From Planctomycetota bacterium (GTDB taxonomy: Bacteria; Planctomycetota; UBA8108; JACQVS01), in the NCBI GenBank assembly GCA_028280485.1, contig JANQLS010000077.1, positions 1-38,400 of the forward strand: a stretch of DNA of 38,400 nucleotides, in the 5' to 3' direction. Made by a program: the position numbers and the translations under genes. Within the stretch, counting starts at the first letter, position 1; each line of letters begins with the position of its first letter. The notes beneath the pieces are model-generated. The model did no database searches. It was not told where the DNA came from and was given only the letters and a program-made list of their open reading frames with translations. Shown here piece after piece: positions 17,796 through 26,416 of the stretch.

Positions 17796-20700
17796 TCGCG
17801 AACCTTTAGTTCGACCTGCGGTCTTCATCGTTTTGACGGTCTTGGTCGCCGTTGGTTTTTTTGCTGTCTTTCCTGATAAAGAGGAGTTTGTCGAGTCGAT
17901 GCTGAACAGTGAGCCCGACAATGTATCGGTAGCTTATCTCAAGCTCTTTTTAGAGTCTCGTCAAGGAGACCCTGAGCTTCGTTATACGCTAGCCGATCAA
18001 TTGCGCTCAACGCAAAGATTGGAAGAAGCATTGAGGGTGCTCGATCCCTTAATTGCGGATCCCAGTCCTTGGCAGGCTCGTGCGAATTACTTGGCATTGG
18101 AAATTCACTGGAGCCAAGCTCACAGTGAATGGCTCGCAGATGATCTTCGGGCTGAGTCTAAAAAGATTGTTGAACAAAAATTAACTTGGCTTAAAGACAG
18201 AGAACTTGAACCGCGTCAGCTAGAGTTTTTAGCTGGGATTTGTCTTCAGTCTTCAGAGCCAAAGATTGCGGCAAATATTTACGAGCGCTTAGCGAAGAAA
18301 GAACTAGGGCGAAAATCCCAATGGTTAGCTGAAGCTGCGCGCTGGTACTTGGCGAGTGAAGATCCCCATCGAGCTGCTGATCTCTACGTGGAAGCAACTC
18401 AATCAGAAAAGAGTTACGATCGAGCTCAACGTTGGGCCACATTGGGTTTAAAAGCCTTGAGAGCTTCCCAACGTGGCGGTGAAGCCATCCACCTAGCTAT
18501 GGATTACGTTAAACGTTATCCTCGAAATTTAGAACTGCTTCGACAAGCCTATGAGCTGGCTATTGGGCAAAACCAACAAGCCTTAGCGACGAATTGGGGA
18601 AGGAAGTTAATCGCTCATTTCCCTCAGGACGCCGACTTACTCAGTCGTCAGATCGATCTTGAATTGAACCATGGTGTTCACTCAAATACGTTCACCTTGG
18701 CGAAGAAGCTTTTGGGTCTCAATCCTGAGAATATAGATTACCGAAAACGTTTTGCTGAAGTGGCTGAGTGGACGGGGCATCCGGACCTTGCCATGAAAGA
18801 GCATATGCGGTTGGCTAAAATTGATCTCGATGACACGGATCACTTGCGCGAAGCGCTGCGATTATCGAAAGCCTTTTATGCTTCCCAAACCTTTTCTGAT
18901 TTGATTGAAGTTTTATCCGAACGAGAAAAATTAGAGGAAGCTGAACTCAAGCTCTACATCGCTTCGTGCGAACGCGAAGGACTTCCCGAAAAGGCAGAAG
19001 GATTTCTTGAAGACCTCATCGATAAGTACCCCGAAGAGCTCGCTTCATATGACATGCTTATCGACTTGCGTAAAAAACTCGGAGAGCCCGAAAAGCTTTT
19101 ATCTTCTATCGAAGAAAAGGAATGGCGTTTTGGTTTAAGCATCAAGGAAGTGCAAGATAAAGCAAAGCTTCTTTGGAAACTCAATAGGACGGAACAAGCG
19201 CTAGAGTTTCTTTATTCAACGAGTATTTTGAATTGTCCCGACGACTTAGGATTCTGGAATCTATTAACTGAGCTCAGCTGGAGCTTGGAAGCCAATGTAG
19301 AAGCCTTGTCTTCCCATCGAATGCTTTGGCAGTTTGGAGATAGAGTTCCGTTGTTGGCTGATCGATTGATTATCCTCTCTCGAGATCAAGGATTTGAAGA
19401 AGAGGCTGTCGATGTTGCTCTTCAAGCTTGGGATGAGTTTGAAATTCCTCGGTTCCTGATTCAAGGCATGGAAGCCGCATGGCAAAAAGGTGAGCGTGAA
19501 CAAGCAGTCGCCATGGTTAAAGTGGCGATGATGCGAGAACCTCTATTTATGGAGTTCGAATATTACTTGATCCTGAGGGCGATTCTGCTCGATCGATCGG
19601 GTGATCATGAGCTCGCTCGTTTCTATTACGAACGAGCATTAGAGCTAAATCCCGAATCACCCACGGCTCGACCAGGTTTACTCTGGCTCTTGATCAATCA
19701 CCGACAGTTGGAGCCGATGCTCAGTTACCTCAATCGATGGAAAGAGGATGCTGAATATGATTCTTCCCTATGGGCACCCTATGCCTCGGGATATCAGCTT
19801 CTGAATCGAATGCCTGAGTCCATCGTGTGGTACCAAAAGCACGCTGAGAAGAATCCGGAAGATTATTTGTGGTTACTGAGTTTTGCGGACGCCTTAGAGC
19901 AAGCTAAGCGACCGGGATCGGCGTGGAAATTAAGAAATTACGTTTTTACGCAAGTCCTTCCGCGAGTTGGGAAGCGGCTGCTTCGTGATGATGACTCTAA
20001 AGCCGACCAAGAGGCACTCCGTTCATACGTTGTACTCACGAAAGGATTCTTCGGTGTTCCAGCTGGGGATGAGTGGCTTCCAGGGCTTGTCGAAGCGTTG
20101 GATCGACCCGAGGAAGACTCTCAATTGAGTGAGGAGAGTTCCGTGGGTTGGTATCTCAAGAAGGGTAACTTTAAACGTAACCACGGAGCCTCCGTTAAAT
20201 ACGCAGGAGCGAATGCTCGTAAATTAGCTTGGGAATACTTGACCTCTGCTTTAAACGAGAACGATCTGTCGGTTGTATCTAACTTTTTTAAAGAGCACAC
20301 CGACCAACGTATTCAACTTCTCAATCAAGGAGATCCTAAGGCGAGTTTAGCTTTTGAAGGTGGGCATGAGATCTTGAATAAGGAGAAAAAAGTTCAAGTG
20401 ACGAATGGGGTCGTCGAGCTTATTCAAGATCCTTCACCCCGTGACCTCGAACAATTTGAAGTTGAGCTTCATCACGAAGATCTCCTTCGAGTGAGTGGCT
20501 CTTACTCTGAAGTAGGGGATCTCGACACGGTTGGAGTGAGTGGTTTCTACAGTACCTCATTAGGTGAAGAGCTTCGCTTAGACTTTGAGGCGAGCCATCA
20601 AACTTATCACACCGAGGAGCTGGATTTATCTCAACGATCTTGGGAGCTCGAACTCACAGCGAGACTTCGCTGGGAACAGCCCCGTAGACGAACTCATCTC

Positions 20701-21402
20701 GCAGCTCGAGTCAGCACTCAAGCTGCGGACTCAATAGTCAGCTTAAAAGCAAGCCATCAGATGCGTTTGGAGAAGTACTTCGATCCTTACTTCGAGTTCG
20801 AGTTTAACGAACAAGAGAATTTAAGCACGGCAATAGCCATCGCTGGGACTCGGCATAAAGCGAGTGTTGGAGCAAGAGGTAGTTGGACTCGGCGCTTTTT
20901 CTACGACACTCAATTGGCGTGGAAAGAGTATCAATCTCGATCGGGATCGGTGGTCGGTCAAGGCCCCGCAATAGAGTTCGCATTGGGTTACACCTTGAGG
21001 TTCGATCATCCGCGTTGGGAAGTTCGAGCTTCAACATCTTGGCTAGAAAACAACCGGGTGAGCTCAGTGCCGAGTGCCTTTCGAGATCTCTTCGATCAAA
21101 ACATTACTGTCGATTCGGTTTTACCCGCTAGGGCAACCGTTGTCGGTATGGGAACGTTGGTGACCAATCGAGTTTACAGTTTGCTTGAGATGCGACGGAA
21201 GCTCTTTCGTTACGGTGTAGATCTTTGGGGAGGATGGCTTCTTCCATCGGATAGTTTCATATATGAGGTGCGAGGTAATTTTGGGATCAGGGTCTTTGGT
21301 GACGATGAAATAAGGACCGATCTTTTCTTTTCGGAAGGAGTCGGAGGGATCGACAATCAACGGAATAGAGGAATCAGTTTGAGTTATCAGATCAGTTTTT
21401 AG
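17773..21402 (+). CDS. pelB: PelB: TPR scaffold and outer-membrane beta-barrel exporter
   Basis: 1209 residues (Pseudomonas PelB is about 1193). One membrane helix lies at about residues 15-35, followed by a long alpha-helical TPR region (about 50-870) and a C-terminal beta-barrel (about 900-1209) of alternating strands ending in phenylalanine (SLSYQISF), the usual outer-membrane barrel signature. In the known system the TPRs bind PelA and stimulate deacetylation, and the barrel with PelC lets Pel out of the cell. The start lies inside the end of pelA with AAAGGAG about 10 bases upstream, indicating translational coupling. The TPR sequence is poorly conserved in this family, so the assignment rests on architecture, length and operon position. 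Confidence 0.9.
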   Translation: MPSWYAPDREPLVRPAVFIVLTVLVAVGFFAVFPDKEEFVESMLNSEPDNVSVAYLKLFLESRQGDPELRYTLADQLRSTQRLEEALRVLDPLIADPSPWQARANYLALEIHWSQAHSEWLADDLRAESKKIVEQKLTWLKDRELEPRQLEFLAGICLQSSEPKIAANIYERLAKKELGRKSQWLAEAARWYLASEDPHRAADLYVEATQSEKSYDRAQRWATLGLKALRASQRGGEAIHLAMDYVKRYPRNLELLRQAYELAIGQNQQALATNWGRKLIAHFPQDADLLSRQIDLELNHGVHSNTFTLAKKLLGLNPENIDYRKRFAEVAEWTGHPDLAMKEHMRLAKIDLDDTDHLREALRLSKAFYASQTFSDLIEVLSEREKLEEAELKLYIASCEREGLPEKAEGFLEDLIDKYPEELASYDMLIDLRKKLGEPEKLLSSIEEKEWRFGLSIKEVQDKAKLLWKLNRTEQALEFLYSTSILNCPDDLGFWNLLTELSWSLEANVEALSSHRMLWQFGDRVPLLADRLIILSRDQGFEEEAVDVALQAWDEFEIPRFLIQGMEAAWQKGEREQAVAMVKVAMMREPLFMEFEYYLILRAILLDRSGDHELARFYYERALELNPESPTARPGLLWLLINHRQLEPMLSYLNRWKEDAEYDSSLWAPYASGYQLLNRMPESIVWYQKHAEKNPEDYLWLLSFADALEQAKRPGSAWKLRNYVFTQVLPRVGKRLLRDDDSKADQEALRSYVVLTKGFFGVPAGDEWLPGLVEALDRPEEDSQLSEESSVGWYLKKGNFKRNHGASVKYAGANARKLAWEYLTSALNENDLSVVSNFFKEHTDQRIQLLNQGDPKASLAFEGGHEILNKEKKVQVTNGVVELIQDPSPRDLEQFEVELHHEDLLRVSGSYSEVGDLDTVGVSGFYSTSLGEELRLDFEASHQTYHTEELDLSQRSWELELTARLRWEQPRRRTHLAARVSTQAADSIVSLKASHQMRLEKYFDPYFEFEFNEQENLSTAIAIAGTRHKASVGARGSWTRRFFYDTQLAWKEYQSRSGSVVGQGPAIEFALGYTLRFDHPRWEVRASTSWLENNRVSSVPSAFRDLFDQNITVDSVLPARATVVGMGTLVTNRVYSLLEMRRKLFRYGVDLWGGWLLPSDSFIYEVRGNFGIRVFGDDEIRTDLFFSEGVGGIDNQRNRGISLSYQISF

Positions 21403-21428
21403 AACTGAAATAACCTTGAAAACAACTC

Positions 21429-21998
21429 ATGGCGGATAGTCAAAAACCAGTCTCAACTCAGTACAAGAACACCCAAGGCATATTAGCCTTAGTGGTGATC
21501 TTGCTCGTGAGCCTCACTTCGTGTGTGGGGATGCGGTATCGCACGGGACATCCGCTCGACCTCAAAGGCCGATGGGTTTTACTTCCGATTAAGAGCTATG
21601 TTGAAACTCCTCAAGTGGGAGAACGGGTAGAAGCGATCCTCTCAACTCTTTTGCGTATTCGAGGGATCGAAGAACTAGAAAACTACGCCGACCACCAAGA
21701 GCCCGGTCAATTACCTGAACTCGATGAACGACGAAGATTTGAGCGTGCGCTCAAATGGGCTAAAGAGCAAGAGTTCGATTACTTCATTTCGGGTTCCGTT
21801 AATGAATGGCAATACAAAAGTGGGCTCGATGCCGAACCGGTGGTGGGGATCAGCTTAGAGATTCAGTCGTTTGAAACAGGTGAAATTCTGTTCACTTCGT
21901 CGGGAGCCCGAACCGGTTGGAGTCGGGGAAGTCTCAGCGGTACGGCACAAAATTTACTGAATGATTTGTTGAATCAAATAACGCTTGAGGATCTCTGA
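21429..21998 (+). CDS. pelC: PelC: outer-membrane lipoprotein of Pel export
   Basis: 189 residues. A hydrophobic segment (about 18-31) ends in the lipobox LTSC with Cys32 as lipid acceptor. The mature part (RWVLLPIKSYVETPQVGERVEAILSTLL..., then FDYFISGSVNEWQY and VGISLEIQSFETGEILFTSS) matches the TolB-N-like fold of PelC-type lipoproteins. In Pseudomonas, twelve PelC copies form a ring on the periplasmic side of the outer membrane that funnels the cationic polymer to PelB. It starts 26 bases after pelB and ends two bases before pelD. Sequence identity in this family is low, so position in the operon contributes to the call. Confidence 0.9.
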   Translation: MADSQKPVSTQYKNTQGILALVVILLVSLTSCVGMRYRTGHPLDLKGRWVLLPIKSYVETPQVGERVEAILSTLLRIRGIEELENYADHQEPGQLPELDERRRFERALKWAKEQEFDYFISGSVNEWQYKSGLDAEPVVGISLEIQSFETGEILFTSSGARTGWSRGSLSGTAQNLLNDLLNQITLEDL

Positions 21999-22000
21999 TC

Positions 22001-23446
22001 ATGCACGATGAAAGAGATCTCTTAGAACGGTATTTAGTACCGATTCATGCGCGCACGGCTTGGATTGAGACGGGTGTCATCTGTAGTTTGATCGTGTTGA
22101 TTGGCGCTTTGCGCGATTCCTCAGATCCCTTTTTTCTGCAATCTGATTTTCCTTGGTTGGTGATGGCTCCCTTGTTTGCGGGCATGCGTTATGGGTTCCT
22201 TCGAGGTTTTGGAGCGGGAGTGGCTCTCACCATTGCGATCTTCATTGTTTTGGGATTGGGACTTTATGAACTCGATCACATCCCCGCCATTGAGTGTGTG
22301 GGTATGATCATCATTGGAATGATCTGTGGAGAAGTCAGTGATCGCAGGATGCGCCGTGAGAACTTCTTAGTTGCTGCCGGAGAATATCGAAGACGTCGAT
22401 TAGATGAATTTACTCGTGCCTTTCACTTATTGAAAATCTCTCACGACCGCTTAGAACACAGTTTGATTGGGCAAGCTCGAAGTTTACGAGGTTCGATCAT
22501 CCATATGCGTGAACAACTTCAAAAGAGTGATCCCGGGAAGCAGCCGATCAAAGAGCTGGGAAATACCATCTTAGATCTCTATTCGAGTTTTGGTTGGATC
22601 CAAATGGCCTCACTTTTAGAAGTGAGTCCGGAGGGGGTGGTCGACTTAGAGCCTTGCTCAAAATTAGGGGATGTGAAACCCCTTACTGAGAATGATCGCC
22701 TTCTTCGAGAAACTCTTCAAACTCGAAGGATGGTGAGCATCTTTGTGGATGACATCAGCGGAGAGAAGAAATTAGAAGATTCACTTCTTTTAGCCTCGAT
22801 TCCTCTCGTTGACACCGATGATCGAATTTGGGGAATACTTGCGATCGAGCAGATGCCCTTCATGGCTTTTAATGATGACAACCTGCGCTTTTTGGCTGTC
22901 TTGGGTGGGCACATCGGAGATACGGTTCGCAATCGAGTGGAGCATATCGAATGGGCGGAAGAGAGTGAACAAGATTTCTTGCAGAGCCTTAGCCGCTGTT
23001 TAAGAGATGCCAAAGAGTTTCAGGTACCGGGTGCTTGTGTCGGAGTCAAACTTCTCAACCCGGAAACCGCTGAAAGTATTCAGCAAATGATTTTGAATGA
23101 GCGACGAGGATTAGATCGCATTTTAGTCGTCGAGCCGAATGATGCCTTGATGATTCTCTTGCCGCAAACCGATCAAAAAGGCTTGATCGGTTACCAAGAG
23201 CGCTTGAAGAAATTGATCGCAGAAAAAACGGAAGAAGAGTTTGCCGATTGTTCAGTGCTTCTGTTCTCTAGTGTTTTTGATGGTAAAGACCAACTTAGAC
23301 CTCTGATGGAGAGTTTCTATAAGAATCTTTCGATCGAGCGTAAATTTGAAGAGCCCAAAAAAGTGCAAGAGCGGTTTTTCAATGACGATGAACCTCCACC
23401 GCCGCAAAAGATTGAAAAGGTAGAGAAAGTTCCCGAGTACATTTAG
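22001..23446 (+). CDS. pelD: PelD: inner-membrane c-di-GMP receptor
   Basis: 481 residues (Pseudomonas PelD is about 455). The N-terminal ~120 residues hold about four membrane helices; a short coiled region (about 125-185) leads to a GAF domain (about 190-310) and a degenerate GGDEF domain (about 325-450). The GGDEF active-site motif is absent, but the inhibitory-site motif RxxD is present as R369-G-L-D372, with R401 further on. These match the c-di-GMP-binding R367/D370 and R402 of Pseudomonas PelD almost residue for residue. Binding switches the Pel synthase on after translation. The C-terminus is proline-rich and charged. A 235-bp gap with palindromic repeats separates it from pelE, the only large break in the operon. 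Confidence 0.93.
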   Translation: MHDERDLLERYLVPIHARTAWIETGVICSLIVLIGALRDSSDPFFLQSDFPWLVMAPLFAGMRYGFLRGFGAGVALTIAIFIVLGLGLYELDHIPAIECVGMIIIGMICGEVSDRRMRRENFLVAAGEYRRRRLDEFTRAFHLLKISHDRLEHSLIGQARSLRGSIIHMREQLQKSDPGKQPIKELGNTILDLYSSFGWIQMASLLEVSPEGVVDLEPCSKLGDVKPLTENDRLLRETLQTRRMVSIFVDDISGEKKLEDSLLLASIPLVDTDDRIWGILAIEQMPFMAFNDDNLRFLAVLGGHIGDTVRNRVEHIEWAEESEQDFLQSLSRCLRDAKEFQVPGACVGVKLLNPETAESIQQMILNERRGLDRILVVEPNDALMILLPQTDQKGLIGYQERLKKLIAEKTEEEFADCSVLLFSSVFDGKDQLRPLMESFYKNLSIERKFEEPKKVQERFFNDDEPPPPQKIEKVEKVPEYI

Positions 23447-23457
23447 GTAAATATTTA

Positions 23458-23510
23458 CTAGCCCGAAGCTTTAGCGAGGGGAAGAATCCCTCGCTAGCGC
23501 ATCGGGCTAG
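23458..23510. repeat. REP hairpin between pelD and pelE
   Basis: Arm CTAGCCCGAAGCTTTAGCGA (continuing to 23480) and its near-complement at 23488-23510 surround a 7-base loop. RNA from either strand would fold into a stem of about 23 bp with a few mismatches. It starts 11 bases after the pelD stop codon. Without a U-run it is more likely an RNA-stability element than a terminator. Confidence 0.8.
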
Positions 23511-23597
23511 TTAAAGTGGTGAATGCTCAAACCCATGATCCCATTTTAATAGTTTAATGGAATCAAAAATTTAACCTTGAAGACCAGGTGTGCCACC

Positions 23598-23619
23598 AAG
23601 CCCGAAGCTTTAGCGAGGG
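23598..23619. repeat. lone REP arm upstream of pelE
   Basis: AAGCCCGAAGCTTTAGCGAG continues to 23619 and matches the left arm of the hairpin at 23458-23480. No complementary partner is seen nearby. It ends about 60 bases before the pelE start. Confidence 0.7.
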
Positions 23620-23681
23620 ATAGAAAACGACAACGCTTAATTTCAAGCAATTATTTGAACTGAAGGAAAACCCTAAAACTT

Positions 23682-24839
23682 ATGGTCCCATTTTCACTAC
23701 GCCCGTTAGCTGGAAAAATATGGAAGACTTGTGTTCAACACAGTCGGGGACCTGCACGTAGACTCCTCCAATTCACTGAATTTTTGCTTTCAACTCGAAC
23801 GGGGCAAACGATCGGAGTAATGGGAGCACTCTCCTTAGAGGGAATCAGTTGGTGGCAACTCACTTCGGGAAACTCTGGTCCGAAAGTCAGTATCACCTAC
23901 GTTTTAGTTCACGCTTTAGCTTCGACCATCATCGCCTTAACTCTGATGGCTTCTCTTCCTCAGGCCTATCGGGGACGACCGGTTTGGACCTTCATTTTGT
24001 TTTTCAGTATCGGTTTTTTTATCCCTTACTTAGGGATGCCGGGATTGGCCTTAGTGGTTCTTTATGCTTTGCGTTTTCCCAATCCTCCGGAGCGAGCCGA
24101 CTGGCTTTACTGGAGTGAACCTGAGCTTCCTCACTCCTCTGAACGCGATGGTTCAAGGATTCTGAGAAGCCCGGGGGCGATGGTAGAGATCCTTCAAAAC
24201 AGTGATGACGCAGAGAAGAAAGTTCATTCGGTGGTCGCTACGCGAAATATGGATGATCAAGCGGCCGTCCCGATCTTGAGAGTGGCCTTGAAAGACATGG
24301 AAGATGAAGTACGTCTCCAAGCCTATACCTTCATCGATCGGCGCGAGCAATCGATCAGTAACAAGATCAAAGAAATTCAATCGTACTTAGATAGCGATCA
24401 AAAGTTTTATGCGGATAGCGATCTTCACATTCGCTTAGCTCAAAATTACTGGGAGTTAGTTGAAGGGGGCTTAGTTCAAGGGAACGTCAAAAAACACATG
24501 CTTCAAGAGGCTGAAAGCCACCTTCGACAAGCGATGAAGGTTAAAGGAAATGAGCCGAGCCTGAGCTTGCTCTGTACCAAAGTCCTTATCGAATACGGGG
24601 AATACGACCAAGCTCTTCAAGAGCTTTCACACGCTGAATCAGGAGGATTACCGTTTCATTTGCTTCAACCACTGAGGGCTGAGATCGCTTTTCTTCAGAG
24701 AGATTTTAATAAAGTGCGAGCAGTTCTTTCTGAGCTCGAAACGGATCAGGGTGCTGACAGTAAACTTTCAAAGGCCATCGCTTCCTGGAAGGGAATTCAA
24801 AAAGAAGAAATGGTGATGGTGAGTGAGGTGGGATCGTGA
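23682..24839 (+). CDS. pelE: PelE: inner-membrane TPR protein of the Pel synthase
   Basis: 385 residues (Pseudomonas PelE is about 329). Hydrophobic helices at about residues 70-90 and 105-130 (VLVHALASTIIALTLMASL, FILFFSIGFFIPYL) are followed by a cytosolic helical region with HEAT/TPR-like repeats (about 170-375). In the known system PelE forms an inner-membrane synthase complex with PelD, PelF and PelG. The N-terminal ~65 residues are basic. AAGGA lies 14 bases before the ATG, longer than ideal, so the start is moderately certain; no better start is visible. The stop overlaps the pelF start (GTGA). The call rests mainly on architecture and operon position. Confidence 0.85.
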   Translation: MVPFSLRPLAGKIWKTCVQHSRGPARRLLQFTEFLLSTRTGQTIGVMGALSLEGISWWQLTSGNSGPKVSITYVLVHALASTIIALTLMASLPQAYRGRPVWTFILFFSIGFFIPYLGMPGLALVVLYALRFPNPPERADWLYWSEPELPHSSERDGSRILRSPGAMVEILQNSDDAEKKVHSVVATRNMDDQAAVPILRVALKDMEDEVRLQAYTFIDRREQSISNKIKEIQSYLDSDQKFYADSDLHIRLAQNYWELVEGGLVQGNVKKHMLQEAESHLRQAMKVKGNEPSLSLLCTKVLIEYGEYDQALQELSHAESGGLPFHLLQPLRAEIAFLQRDFNKVRAVLSELETDQGADSKLSKAIASWKGIQKEEMVMVSEVGS

Positions 24840-26416
24840 AAGAGCCGAAATTTAAAAGCCCATCTTCATCGAAGGAACCCATCGCCGATGTCGCCTTGCT
24901 CTTGGAAGGAACTTATCCCTACGTTCGGGGAGGAGTTTCGAGTTGGGTGCACCAAATTATTTCTAGCTTGAAAGAGTTTACCTTCTCAATTGTGTTTCTC
25001 GGAGGAGACCGAGAAAGCTACGGTGAGATGCGCTATGAACTTCCTCCGAATGTGGTTCATATGGAGAAGCGTTACTTAGCTGAGCCACCCGGACTGGCGC
25101 CTCCAAAGCCGCGTAAGGGGAAGGCAAAAACCTTCGCTGAATTAGGAAAGCTTTTAGATTACTTCAAATCGAGTGAGTTGCACCCGGATGAAGATGTTTT
25201 AACTCGCATGATCGACTCTCTCTCAACTCCTCAAGGGGTTCGACGAGAAGATTTTCTCTACAGTGAAACCAGTTGGAATTGGATTCAAAAGTGTTTCCAA
25301 AAATACAGTTCCGATCCATCGTTCTTGGATTACTTTTGGACGGTGCGGTCGATGCACGAGCCGATTTTTATGTTGGCTTCGGTGTCACGAACTTTGCCTG
25401 AAGCGCGAGTGTATCATTCGATCTCTACGGGATACGCTGGGTTTTTAGGCATGTTGCTTCAGCGACGAACGGGAAATCCCTATGTTCTGAGTGAGCACGG
25501 AATTTACACCAAAGAGCGGAAGATCGAGCTAGGCCAAGCCGAATGGATTAACGAAACCTTAGAGCCCTTCAGCGCCTCTTTGGATGGGAAACTCAGTTAC
25601 ACCCGTAAACTTTGGATCAATTTCTTCAGTGGTTTGGGAAGGCTCACCTACACCGCGGCGGATCCCATTATTTCGTTGTACGCCGGTAATCGCGAACGGC
25701 AGATGATGGATGGAGCAGATCCTGATCGAACGAAAGTGATTCCCAACGGAGTGGATCTCGAACGTTTCGCCAAGCTTCGAAGTAAGCGTCCCAAGAAAGT
25801 CCCTAAGATTTTAGGGCTCATCGGTCGAGTCGTACCCATTAAAGACATTAAAACGTTTATCTTCACCATGCGTTCAGTTTGTGCGCGCATGCCCGAAGCC
25901 GAGGGCTGGATCATCGGTCCTGAGGATGAAGATGAAGGTTACGCCAAGGAATGTCATGAGCTAGTTGAAGGGTTGAAGCTTAAAGACAAGGTGAAGTTTT
26001 TAGGTTTTCAAAAGGTGGAAGACATTCTACCGCAACTCGGTTTGATGACTTTGACATCGATCAGTGAAGCTTTGCCCCTGGTGATTTTAGAAGGTTACGC
26101 TTCGGGCTTACCAGCTTTAGCGACCGATGTGGGGTCGTGTCGAGAGTTGATCGAAGGGAACAATCCTGAAGACTGCGCTCTCGGTCATGCGGGAGCGGTG
26201 GGGGCGATTGCCGATCCTGAAGAGCTCGCCGGTTACGCTGTTGATCTATTAAGCGATGAGGAACGCTGGCATAAAGCTCAAGCGGCGGGGATTGCTCGAG
26301 TCGAAAAATTTTATACTTTGGGCATGATGGAAGATTACTACCGTGATGTGTATGTCGAAGCATTAGATCGCTACGCTTCAAAAAAAGAAGCAGAGTTTGA
26401 AGAGGTGGAGGCGTAG
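24836..26416 (+). CDS. pelF: PelF: cytosolic GT4-family Pel polymerase
   Basis: 526 residues (Pseudomonas PelF is about 507). The start VALLLEGTYPYVRGGVSSWV is the PelF hallmark within GT-B fold, family 4 glycosyltransferases. VIPNGVDLERF marks the linker to the C-terminal Rossmann domain, and the retaining-enzyme EX7E motif is present as E411-ALPLVIL-E419. The enzyme polymerises the GalNAc-containing Pel chain from a UDP-sugar on the cytosolic side. Translation starts at GTG 24836, sharing four bases with the pelE stop and preceded by a GAGG ribosome site, so the two are coupled. pelG starts directly after the stop codon. Confidence 0.95.
   Translation: MKEPKFKSPSSSKEPIADVALLLEGTYPYVRGGVSSWVHQIISSLKEFTFSIVFLGGDRESYGEMRYELPPNVVHMEKRYLAEPPGLAPPKPRKGKAKTFAELGKLLDYFKSSELHPDEDVLTRMIDSLSTPQGVRREDFLYSETSWNWIQKCFQKYSSDPSFLDYFWTVRSMHEPIFMLASVSRTLPEARVYHSISTGYAGFLGMLLQRRTGNPYVLSEHGIYTKERKIELGQAEWINETLEPFSASLDGKLSYTRKLWINFFSGLGRLTYTAADPIISLYAGNRERQMMDGADPDRTKVIPNGVDLERFAKLRSKRPKKVPKILGLIGRVVPIKDIKTFIFTMRSVCARMPEAEGWIIGPEDEDEGYAKECHELVEGLKLKDKVKFLGFQKVEDILPQLGLMTLTSISEALPLVILEGYASGLPALATDVGSCRELIEGNNPEDCALGHAGAVGAIADPEELAGYAVDLLSDEERWHKAQAAGIARVEKFYTLGMMEDYYRDVYVEALDRYASKKEAEFEEVEA

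Noticed and set aside
23458..23619. Possible CRISPR array
   Set aside because: Repeats are inverted rather than direct, spacing is irregular, and no cas gene is present; they fit a REP-type family.
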